Shown here: positions 1-5,498 of the stretch, piece after piece | Numbering within the stretch: the stretch's first letter is position 1 | How the letters are laid out: every line of letters begins with the position of its first letter | Source: CAYLRY01 sp964386535 | GTDB lineage: Bacteria > Chloroflexota > Dehalococcoidia > Dehalococcoidales > UBA3254 | Reading direction: 5' to 3' | Assembly: GCA_964386535.1 (NCBI GenBank) | Contig: CAYLRY010000060.1 | Location: forward strand, 1-11,651 | Length of the DNA: 11,651 bases | Notes under the pieces: generated by a model | What the model saw: only the letters and a program-made list of their open reading frames with translations | Databases searched by the model: none | Told to the model about the DNA's origin: nothing | Translations under genes and position numbers: made by a program

Positions 1-171
1 GAGGAAAAAATAGAATTGTTGGATATGCTGGCAATAGCTGCCACCGCAACTGTGGACGGGGTAGACGTAAAGGGTGTTATCCCTATGCAGATAACACCCT
101 CTGACGTTGAATCAGCTTCAGTTGAGCTTACTCACCATTGGACGAACATCGGCATCACTACATGGGTGTAA
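1..171 (+). CDS. C-terminal end of a probable large serine recombinase (5' end outside window)
   Basis: The frame is open from base 1 and closes at a TAA at 169-171, giving 56 residues. The visible part has a short helix-like stretch (EEKIELLDMLAI), then a beta-type segment around VDGVDVKGVIPMQITP. This 'LDML...v.vDG..v...G.IP' pattern is what I recognise from the extreme C-termini of large serine recombinases and resolvases of mobile elements; the catalytic N-terminal domain lies outside the window. The last 13 codons plus the stop (132-171) lie over the 3' end of dnaN on the other strand, so this tail was probably acquired when the gene came to rest beside dnaN, or the real protein is simply a little longer than its relatives. 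A hypothetical protein with a chance resemblance cannot be excluded. Confidence 0.5.
   Translation, partial: EEKIELLDMLAIAATATVDGVDVKGVIPMQITPSDVESASVELTHHWTNIGITTWV
71..100 (-). repeat. Perfect 10-bp inverted repeat, possible terminator of dnaN
   Basis: AGGGTGTTAT (71-80) and ATAACACCCT (91-100) are exact reverse complements around a 10-nt loop; bases 81 and 90 could add an eleventh pair. The hairpin starts about 31 nt beyond the dnaN stop, where a dnaN terminator would be expected. However, the minus strand has only three T after the stem, so it is not a classical intrinsic terminator. It also lies inside the recombinase-like reading frame (codons for the GVIPMQITP stretch), so the dyad may serve the recombinase end or a recombination site instead. 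Confidence 0.45.
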
Positions 172-1346
172 TTGTCACTGCCGACAGGTCTGAGAACACC
201 AGGACTGGAAGGGCTGGTAGTCTCCAGGGCTACCTGGGCTTCTTTGATAACGCTCAGCACGTCTGTCAGGTATTTGCCATTGAAGGCAATCTTGGCTTCG
301 TTGCCCTGGACAATGGCTGGGATTTCACCTTCATCATCGCCAATTTCATCAGAACGCGCTGCGATGGTCATCTTGCCGGGGGTGAGTTCACCGCCGGGAG
401 CTACTATTAACCTGACGATACCGGTGCCGTCACGGGCAAAGATGGCAGCAGTCTTGGTAGCTCGCAGGAACTCGGCCACATCCACTGTAGCCTTAGTTCC
501 AGTGCTTTGAGGTATGAGCTGCTCATACTGGGGGAAGGTGCCCTGGATTAATTGAGAAACCAGTTCGATGTTTCTTAATTTAAATAAGATCTGGCTTTTA
601 TTGGGATTAAGGGTGACAATCACCGGCTCATCCGGGACTTGAGTTTTAACGGCCGGATTAACCTCTGTGGAACCCTTTTTGGCGGCAGCAGCCGTCCTCA
701 TGGGATCTGTATCCTGCGCACCGATAAGACGGTTTAGTTCTAACAGAGTTTTAGCCGGAATGATTATTTCAGTGGGGTGGCTGATAGGCCTGGAGAGGTT
801 AAGTTTATAAACAGCCAGCCGGAAGCCATCCGCTGCCGCCAGGGTTAGAGTGGTGCCGTCAAATTTGGCGTCCACGCCGGTAAGTACCGGTCTGGACTCC
901 TCGGAGGCAGCGGCAAAAGCTACCTGGGTGATGGCCTGACGTAAGGTTTCAAGGTCAATAGAGGTATTCACACTAGCCTCAACTTTAGGAATAGGAGGAA
1001 AGTCTTTGGCATCCATGCCGCTGATGCGGGCTCTATAGCTGGCGCAGGAAATGGATAAAGTTTTGGTTTTAGGTGCCATAGCCAGCTCTACTTTATCTCT
1101 GGGCAGCGAACCGATAAACTCCGTTAATAGTTTCGCTGGGACAGTAATGATACCTTCTTCTTCAATCATAGCTCCAATCCAGCAGGTAATGGCCATCTCC
1201 AGGTTGGTGGCTACCAGCTTCAAGCGTGATTGGTCGGTCTCTAACAAAATATTATTGGTTATAGGCAGAGTGGTCCGCGTAGCCACAGCCCGTCCTACAA
1301 TTCCAAGTCCCCAATTCAGATTTTCTTGTAGACAAGAAAGCTTCAC
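132..1346 (-). CDS. dnaN: DNA polymerase III subunit beta (sliding clamp)
   Basis: This 404-residue protein is the ring-shaped clamp that tethers DNA polymerase III and repair partners to DNA in the cytoplasm. Clamp signatures in order are the N-terminal domain with TRTTLPITNNILLE (residues 24-37), SRPVLTG (151-157) and DGFRLAVYKL (173-182) in the middle domain, GTFPQYEQLIP (269-279), and a C-terminal VVMPM (396-400), the usual end of the family. It is longer than the usual 365-380 residues: an Ala/Lys/Pro-rich segment at about 210-240 is inserted in the middle domain, and a short FVQW tail follows MPM. The start is GTG at 1344-1346 with GGGGGTG about 6 nt upstream. No dnaA or recF is adjacent; moaC lies 219 nt upstream on the same strand. 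The 3' end overlaps the recombinase-like frame on the other strand. Confidence 0.97.
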   Translation of the reverse strand: MKLSCLQENLNWGLGIVGRAVATRTTLPITNNILLETDQSRLKLVATNLEMAITCWIGAMIEEEGIITVPAKLLTEFIGSLPRDKVELAMAPKTKTLSISCASYRARISGMDAKDFPPIPKVEASVNTSIDLETLRQAITQVAFAAASEESRPVLTGVDAKFDGTTLTLAAADGFRLAVYKLNLSRPISHPTEIIIPAKTLLELNRLIGAQDTDPMRTAAAAKKGSTEVNPAVKTQVPDEPVIVTLNPNKSQILFKLRNIELVSQLIQGTFPQYEQLIPQSTGTKATVDVAEFLRATKTAAIFARDGTGIVRLIVAPGGELTPGKMTIAARSDEIGDDEGEIPAIVQGNEAKIAFNGKYLTDVLSVIKEAQVALETTSPSSPGVLRPVGSDNYTHVVMPMFVQW

Positions 1347-1401
1347 AATACACCCCCAGTAATATATTTTAGCTGTATCGTATTTTTTATTGTGTAGGGT
1401 G

Positions 1402-1430
1402 ATTATATACCAAAGACGTTAAGTACACAA
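1402..1430 (-). promoter_or_regulatory. Predicted promoter of dnaN
   Basis: Read on the minus strand there is a perfect -10 box TATAAT (1402-1407), a 17-nt spacer, and a weak -35 box TTGTGT (1425-1430). Transcription would start near 1395, giving a leader of about 50 nt before the GTG start at 1346. It lies between moaC and dnaN, so dnaN probably need not rely on read-through from moaC. Confidence 0.55.
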
Positions 1431-1447
1431 GAGGACAAAAGTGACCC

Positions 1448-1456
1448 TGTGGAAAA
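1448..1456 (-). promoter_or_regulatory. DnaA-box-like sequence upstream of the dnaN promoter
   Basis: The minus strand reads TTTTCCACA, one base from the DnaA consensus TTATCCACA. It sits about 18 bp upstream of the predicted dnaN -35 box. A single site of this kind could allow DnaA control of dnaN, but no cluster of boxes or AT-rich unwinding region that would indicate a replication origin is visible. It may be chance. Confidence 0.25.
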
Positions 1457-1565
1457 AATAACCAATTGACAGTAATCAGAATATAATATGCAAAAAAATT
1501 CCGGAAACCAGGGAAATGAGTCAGAGATAATAGCTCATGGTAATGCGAGTGTTTTCATGGGATGA

Positions 1566-2042
1566 TCACTCCAGTTCTATCAGCCCGCTTTTACCGCCGC
1601 TCTTTTTTACTAATCGTATGTTATCCAGTCGTATGCCGCGATCAACCGCTTTGCACATGTCATATATGGTAAGAGCAGCCACAGCAGTGGCAGTCATGGC
1701 CTCCATCTCTACGCCGGTCTTGCCGGTGTTTCTGACAGTTGAGGTTATAAAGATGGCATTTTGAGAAGTATCTATCTCAAATTCTACCTTGACTTCACTT
1801 AAAAGCAGAGGGTGGCAGAGTGGAATCAGGTTGGGAGTTTGTTTAGCTGCCAGTATACCGGCAATTTGCGCAACGGTCAGGACATCACCTTTGGCAATCA
1901 TACCCTTGCGAATAAGATCCAGAGTCTCCGCTTTCATGCGGACAGTGCCTTTGGTTACGGCTTCCCGCTGAGTATCCGCTTTAGCGGTGATATCCACCAT
2001 ACGGGGGCGTCCGGTTTCGTCAAGATGGCTCAATTGTTCCAT
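1566..2042 (-). CDS. moaC: Cyclic pyranopterin monophosphate synthase
   Basis: This 158-residue enzyme works after MoaA in molybdenum cofactor synthesis, converting 3',8-cyclo-7,8-dihydro-GTP to cyclic pyranopterin monophosphate. The whole family pattern is present: MVDITAK (15-21), KGDVL (51-55), AGILAAKQT (61-69), LIPLCHPL (72-79), GKTGVEMEA (107-115), IYDMCKAVD (126-134) and KSGGKSG (147-153). The likely active-site residues Lys51, His77, Asp128 and Lys131 are all kept. Length is normal. The ATG start at 2040-2042 lies 1 nt after the moaA stop, and its Shine-Dalgarno AGGAGGTT (2046-2053) overlaps the last moaA codons, so the two genes are translationally coupled. After the stop there is a T7 run (complement of 1492-1498) but no convincing GC-rich stem before it. 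Confidence 0.97.
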   Translation of the reverse strand: MEQLSHLDETGRPRMVDITAKADTQREAVTKGTVRMKAETLDLIRKGMIAKGDVLTVAQIAGILAAKQTPNLIPLCHPLLLSEVKVEFEIDTSQNAIFITSTVRNTGKTGVEMEAMTATAVAALTIYDMCKAVDRGIRLDNIRLVKKSGGKSGLIELE

Positions 2043-2043
2043 T

Positions 2044-3027
2044 TTAACCTCCTACCTGGCAGAAAGGTCTATCGTTGGGGCGTTGACCTTCAACCAGGTG
2101 ATGCCCCATGGGTTTGGCAGTTACTGCTTGCTGGATGAGGCTTTTTAATTCCTGGTCAGAAATCCCGCTGCGAAGGGGACCTCTAAGGTCAAGCATATCT
2201 TCGGACATCAGACAGGGGCGCAGTTTGCCGTCTGCAGTCAGACGCAAACGGTTGCAACTGAAGCAAAAGTGCTCGCTCAGGGCAGTGATGAATCCCACTG
2301 TTCCGGAAGCGTTTGGAAAACGGTAATACTTGGCTGGACCGTTTCCGCGTGAAGTACGGGTAGGTTCCATTTTCCCCAGAGGATCAAGTTGTTTTTTCAG
2401 GTCTCTGGTGGGTATCCCCTGAGGAGTCTGTCCGTTATGACCGGTGAATGGCATCAGTTCTATAAAGCGGACATTCCAGCCGTCTGTGATAGTCTTACGG
2501 GCAAAATCCAGAATCTCTTCATCATTGCTGCCCTTCATTACCACCACGTTTATTTTTACCGGATTCAAGCCTGCGTCCCTGGCCGCTTCGATTCCAGATA
2601 GTACCTGATTCACCTCACCACCGCGGCAGATTGCTTTATACTTGTCCGCTTTAAGAGTATCCAGACTGATATTAACCCGGTGCAGGCCGGCTGCCCGGAG
2701 GTCTGCGGCAAAGTGTCTAAGAAAGATACCGTTCGTGGTCATGGAAATGTCTTCCAGACCCGGAATACCGGATATCATACTTATAAAATCGACAATGCCC
2801 AGCCTGACAAGCGGCTCTCCTCCAGTGATCCTTACCCTGGTTATGCCCAGCTCAGCTCCTGCTTTGATGATAGTGTATATTTCCTCATATTTTAGAATAT
2901 CAGAATGTCTCATCGAGACCACGCCTTCCTCAGGCATGCAGTAAATGCAGCGCAAATTACAGCGGTCCGTGACAGCCACGCGTAGATAATTGATAGGTCT
3001 TTGGAATGTATCCGAGAGTCCAGTCAT
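2044..3027 (-). CDS. moaA: GTP 3',8-cyclase (radical SAM, molybdenum cofactor)
   Basis: This 327-residue radical SAM enzyme opens molybdenum cofactor synthesis, cyclising GTP to 3',8-cyclo-7,8-dihydro-GTP. The N-terminal [4Fe-4S] motif CNLRCIYC has Cys23, Cys27 and Cys30, followed by the SAM-binding TGGEPLVR. The C-terminal second cluster is visible as CFSC-NRLRLTADGKLRP-C (Cys-x2-Cys-x13-Cys), which binds substrate in known MoaA proteins. The protein ends in Gly-Gly (FCQVGG), the conserved tail that reaches the active site. No key residue is missing. The ATG start at 3025-3027 has AGAGGT (complement of 3036-3041) 8 nt upstream. It is coupled to moaC downstream; rdgB lies 149 nt upstream on the same strand. 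No molybdenum cofactor riboswitch is apparent in the leader. Confidence 0.97.
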   Translation of the reverse strand: MTGLSDTFQRPINYLRVAVTDRCNLRCIYCMPEEGVVSMRHSDILKYEEIYTIIKAGAELGITRVRITGGEPLVRLGIVDFISMISGIPGLEDISMTTNGIFLRHFAADLRAAGLHRVNISLDTLKADKYKAICRGGEVNQVLSGIEAARDAGLNPVKINVVVMKGSNDEEILDFARKTITDGWNVRFIELMPFTGHNGQTPQGIPTRDLKKQLDPLGKMEPTRTSRGNGPAKYYRFPNASGTVGFITALSEHFCFSCNRLRLTADGKLRPCLMSEDMLDLRGPLRSGISDQELKSLIQQAVTAKPMGHHLVEGQRPNDRPFCQVGG

Positions 3028-3068
3028 ATTAATTTACCTCTATTACCGAAAGGCTATTTTCAATACTA

Positions 3069-3098
3069 ATTATAACACTGAAGCGGAATAAGCGGAAT
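3069..3098 (-). promoter_or_regulatory. Predicted moaA promoter with tandem 9-bp repeats
   Basis: A perfect -10 box TATAAT is read on the minus strand (3069-3074). Just upstream, where the -35 region would be, the plus strand carries two head-to-tail copies of AAGCGGAAT (3081-3089 and 3090-3098). The -35 match itself is poor (TTCCGC, 17-nt spacer), so an activator bound to the repeats may help polymerase. This would give moaA-moaC its own control apart from rdgB. Confidence 0.4.
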
Positions 3099-3176
3099 TT
3101 ACGTTAAAATTAGGATAAAAGGTCTGAGACCCTCCGGTTTCCAGTGGAGCTTGCCAAATACAATAAAGGTGAAAAA

Positions 3177-3773
3177 TTAGGTTAGTATTTGCGTGAGTAT
3201 GCCGCGGGCAGCCAAAGCAGCCCGAGCCCGGTGGCTGAGGCTGTTCTTGATATCCATGGTCAACTCAGCCATCGTTTTTTGCAATTCAGGAAAATAAAAA
3301 ACAGGATCATAACCGAAACCCTGGCTGCCTCTGGGTTCGAGGGCAATCATGCCGTGGCACTCTCCCCTGCAGAAACGGAGAGAGCGATCATGAGCAGCAA
3401 TAGCGATAACGCAGGTAAAATGCGCCTGACGCTTCTCCCAGGGTACATTTTTAAGTTTAGCCAGCAGAAATCTGACCCGGTCCTCATCTGTGGCGCCTTC
3501 TCCGGCATAACGAGAAGAAAGGATCCCGGGCTCGCCGTTTAAGGCATCCACTTCAAGGCCGGAATCATCTGCCAGTGTCATGAGTCCGCTTGCCTGAGAG
3601 TAGGCGACTGCCTTTATTTGAGCATTTTCAGTAAATGTACACCCGGTTTCAGCTACATCCATAAGCAGGCCTTCCGAGGCTGGTGTTACCAGGTTAAAAG
3701 GTAAGCCCTGTAACAGGTTCCGGTATTCATGTATTTTCCCTTTGTTGTTGGTAGCCAGAAGCAATTTTGTCAT
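3177..3773 (-). CDS. rdgB: XTP/dITP diphosphatase (RdgB/HAM1 family)
   Basis: This 198-residue house-cleaning enzyme hydrolyses dITP, XTP and related deaminated purine nucleotides to monophosphates and pyrophosphate, keeping them out of DNA and RNA. The family pattern is complete: LLLATNNKGK at the N-terminus (4-13), FTENAQIKA (47-55), LADDSGLEVDALNGEPG (67-83) with the general-base region Asp69/Asp70, SSRYAG (86-91), GFGYDPVFY (152-160) and KNSLSHRARA (176-185). Length is normal. The ATG start at 3771-3773 is the furthest upstream one possible because an in-frame TAG lies 4 codons before it. No Shine-Dalgarno sequence is visible, and the predicted promoter is only 12 nt away, so translation may begin on a nearly leaderless mRNA. 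It is probably the first gene of the leftward group with moaA, moaC and dnaN, although these appear to have promoters of their own. Confidence 0.96.
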   Translation of the reverse strand: MTKLLLATNNKGKIHEYRNLLQGLPFNLVTPASEGLLMDVAETGCTFTENAQIKAVAYSQASGLMTLADDSGLEVDALNGEPGILSSRYAGEGATDEDRVRFLLAKLKNVPWEKRQAHFTCVIAIAAHDRSLRFCRGECHGMIALEPRGSQGFGYDPVFYFPELQKTMAELTMDIKNSLSHRARAALAARGILTQILT

Positions 3774-3785
3774 GAACGCAATCTA

Positions 3786-3815
3786 ATTAAACTATGACTG
3801 GGGGTGAGATGTCAA
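3786..3815 (-). promoter_or_regulatory. Predicted promoter of rdgB
   Basis: Minus strand: perfect -35 TTGACA (3810-3815), 18-nt spacer, and -10 TTTAAT (3786-3791, five of six). Only 12 nt separate the -10 box from the rdgB ATG, so the mRNA would have a leader of about 5 nt, which fits the missing Shine-Dalgarno sequence. Confidence 0.6.
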
Positions 3816-3939
3816 AACAATGAAGCCGTTACCTTTAACCGGGATAGAGCGAATATGTGTTAAGGGTTAAGTACATAACTCAACAATCTAAAATCGATTT
3901 CACGTTATTGTTTTTAACATTCACCGGAGGGGATTATTT

Positions 3940-4065
3940 GTGCATGTCCTGAAAAAAACCTTAGATCCTCCCTTTAAAAACCACAAAAACAAAGTGGTGA
4001 AATTCAATTTTTACGGGGGAAAAAAGAGCAAATTCATTATAATCGATTATGATGGGCTATTCTGA
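3940..4065 (+). CDS. Candidate small protein of 41 residues
   Basis: A GTG at 3940-3942 is preceded by GGAGGGG (3926-3932) with a 7-nt gap, one of the best ribosome-binding sites in the window. It opens 41 codons ending at TGA (4063-4065); an in-frame TAA lies upstream, so the frame is not part of a longer gene. The peptide is very basic (lysine-rich in residues 5-30) with a hydrophobic, acidic end (FIIIDYDGLF). There is no signal peptide or recognisable domain. I do not recognise it. It could be a real small protein, a leader peptide for hisA about 180 nt downstream, or a decayed fragment. Confidence 0.35.
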   Translation: MHVLKKTLDPPFKNHKNKVVKFNFYGGKKSKFIIIDYDGLF

Positions 4066-4244
4066 GTAATGCAAAAGCCTCGTACATTGATCTATAATAA
4101 TAACATCAGGTACGAAAGGTGTTCAAGAGTTGGGTACGTTTAAAACGGATCCGGTAAAAGCTGATGATCAAAACCCACAATTTGGGGCATTAAGATCCTT
4201 TTAATTTTTTCATATGCAGTTTTTCGGATCTGATTGAACAATAT

Positions 4245-4251
4245 GAGGAGG
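4245..4251 (+). promoter_or_regulatory. Ribosome-binding site that points to an AUC start for hisA
   Basis: GAGGAGG at 4245-4251 is almost fully complementary to the 16S rRNA end and is followed 6 nt later by ATC (4258-4260). ATG at 4243 overlaps this site and so cannot use it, and no other start codon follows at a workable distance. Confidence 0.6.
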
Positions 4252-4257
4252 AAAACC

Positions 4258-4977
4258 ATCGATATTATTCCTGCTGTAGATATCCGTAATGGGAAATGCG
4301 TCCGGCTATTTCAGGGGGATTATAACCAGGAGACAATTTTCAGTGATAATCCTCTTGAAGTTGCTATGCAATGGCAAGCTACCGGGGCGCAGCGTATACA
4401 TATTATTGACCTGGATGGGGCAGCAGCCGGAGAGACTATCAATTTCAAATTGATTGAAAAGATAGCCGGGGCGATAAAGGTCCCGATCCAGTTGGGCGGC
4501 GGAATCCGGAGTCTGGAGACGATTAAAAAGCTGCTTGAAACAGGTATAAAAAGGGTAATACTCGGCACCGCCGCGGTGGAAAATATTGAACTGATTAAGT
4601 TAGCCTGTGATAAGTTTGCGGATTCCGTGGTGGTAAGCGTCGATGCTCGCAATGGCCAGGTGGCTATTCGTGGCTGGCTTAAGGGCACACAAATAAAGGC
4701 AGTCAAACTGGCACAGGATATGGCTCGTCTAGGTGTGCGCAGATTTATTTACACCGATATTAATAATGATGGTACGCTGGTGGGTCCCAACTATGGTGCC
4801 ATCATTGAAATGATATCTGCGGCTAACTTGCCGGTTATTGCGGCGGGGGGGATCTCCTCAATAAGTCAATTAAAGACATTGAAACAAATTGGAGCGGAAG
4901 GGGCAATTATAGGAAAAGCATTGTATACCGGCGATATAGATTTAAAACAGGCGTTAGCGGTAACCAAGGGAAATTAA
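4258..4977 (+). CDS. hisA: ProFAR isomerase of histidine synthesis (HisA), probable AUC start
   Basis: This (beta/alpha)8-barrel enzyme isomerises ProFAR to PRFAR, the fourth step of histidine synthesis. Counting from ATC at 4258 there are 239 residues. Asp8 in IIPAVD and Asp129 in VVSVDARNG are the two catalytic aspartates; QLGGGIRS (78-85) and AAGGISS are the phosphate-binding loops; HIIDLDGA (48-55) is typical of HisA rather than HisF. Start choice: family members begin M-x-IIPA, which puts the start exactly on ATC, and GAGGAGG lies 6 nt before it. Conventional alternatives are ATG 4243 (five more residues) and TTG 4234; neither has a Shine-Dalgarno sequence, and ATG 4243 would turn the AGGAGG itself into two rare-type Arg codons. 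hisA stands alone on its strand and no other his gene is beside it in the same direction. Confidence 0.95.
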   Translation: MDIIPAVDIRNGKCVRLFQGDYNQETIFSDNPLEVAMQWQATGAQRIHIIDLDGAAAGETINFKLIEKIAGAIKVPIQLGGGIRSLETIKKLLETGIKRVILGTAAVENIELIKLACDKFADSVVVSVDARNGQVAIRGWLKGTQIKAVKLAQDMARLGVRRFIYTDINNDGTLVGPNYGAIIEMISAANLPVIAAGGISSISQLKTLKQIGAEGAIIGKALYTGDIDLKQALAVTKGN

Positions 4978-5078
4978 CGTTTAAGGTAAAAGATAAAGTA
5001 TAAGGATTAAGAATACTGGCTTCTACGGGAATCGAACAGGGGATGTTAAATACTGACGGCTGTATATAAATAGATAAA

Positions 5079-5498
5079 CTAAGGGTCCAGATTTTCAAGC
5101 TCTCCGGTCGTAAAATTGAGCCTGCGGTAATAGCAATTGCGGGGTTTTCCCAGATGGTTTTTAGTATGACAGATGCCTCCTTTACGGGGCCGTACTCGGT
5201 ACAATAATGAATTTTGTTCGCAATTGACATAAACCTCTATCAGGTCAAAGATTTCACCTGAGGTCTTGCCCTTTTCCCATAATTCATTGCGTGAGGTTGA
5301 CCAGAAGATAGCAGTACGTGTTTGTACAGCCATTTTAAAGGCTTGCTCGTTGGTATAAGCTACCAGGATTACCTCCAGTGTATCAGCATTTTGAACTGCC
5401 ACGGGGATAATTCCTGGACAATTAAGCGCAGACCGTGTGATTTTGGAAAAATCCAATTGAAGGCAGGTTCCTTCTTCTAACAAGTTTTTCATTTTCAC
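5079..5498 (-). CDS. hisI: HisI-like phosphoribosyl-AMP cyclohydrolase with altered metal motif
   Basis: This 139-residue protein has the PRA-CH fold pattern: GIIPVAVQ (29-36), VILVAYTNEQAF (43-54), FWSTSRNELWEKGKTSG (65-81) and CHT (110-112). HisI opens the adenine ring of phosphoribosyl-AMP in the third step of histidine synthesis, using Zn and Mg. In known enzymes the Mg site is Asp-Cys-Asp-x-Asp; here it is Asn92-Cys93-Glu94-Gln95-Asn96. The Zn cysteines Cys93, Cys110 and Cys122 are kept, but the last two are 11 residues apart instead of the usual 6. The usual GETSG is GKTSG. It could be a divergent HisI or a paralogue with another role. Start: GTG 5496-5498 touches the DUF1385 stop with no gap and has GGCGG just before it; ATG at 5490-5492 (third codon) is the alternative. 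It converges with hisA, 101 nt apart. Confidence 0.8.
   Translation of the reverse strand: MKMKNLLEEGTCLQLDFSKITRSALNCPGIIPVAVQNADTLEVILVAYTNEQAFKMAVQTRTAIFWSTSRNELWEKGKTSGEIFDLIEVYVNCEQNSLLYRVRPRKGGICHTKNHLGKPRNCYYRRLNFTTGELENLDP

Larger units (their letters stand above)
3774..4244. other. Long intergenic region between the rdgB and hisA starts
   Basis: About 470 nt separate the divergent rdgB and hisA genes. It holds the rdgB promoter at its left end, one candidate small gene (3940-4065), and AT-rich sequence with two TATAAT words (4038-4043 and 4093-4098) that lack good -35 partners. TCGTAC (4080-4085) and GTACGA (4110-4115) form a 6-bp inverted repeat around the second TATAAT. GGTACG then recurs at 4109-4114 and 4134-4139. 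I see no RNA gene, T-box, insertion-sequence end or clear hisA promoter. Confidence 0.5.

Noticed and set aside
1466..1487. Plus-strand TTGACA and TATAAT that look like a promoter.
   Set aside because: The spacer is only 10 nt, and no plus-strand gene follows.
1490..1545. Possible terminator of moaC: ATGAG/CTCAT dyad and T7 run on the minus strand.
   Set aside because: The stem is only 5 bp, AT-rich, and separated from the T-run by more than 15 nt.
1812..2138. 108-codon plus-strand open frame across moaC and moaA.
   Set aside because: It is antisense to two highly conserved genes, has no ribosome-binding site and no recognisable protein; the same holds for other antisense frames over dnaN, moaA, rdgB, hisA, DUF1385, coaE and amrS.
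3121..3160. GGTCT-G-AGACC and CTCC/GGAG dyads between rdgB and moaA, considered as a riboswitch or terminator.
   Set aside because: One loop is a single base and the other stem is 4 bp; no match to the molybdenum cofactor riboswitch or other class I know.
5017..5037. A tRNA 3'-end look-alike on the minus strand (GTTCGATTC followed by a terminal CCA) between hisA and hisI.
   Set aside because: The T-stem does not pair, the distance from the T-loop to CCA is three bases short, and no matching 5' acceptor strand exists. At most it is a decayed fragment.
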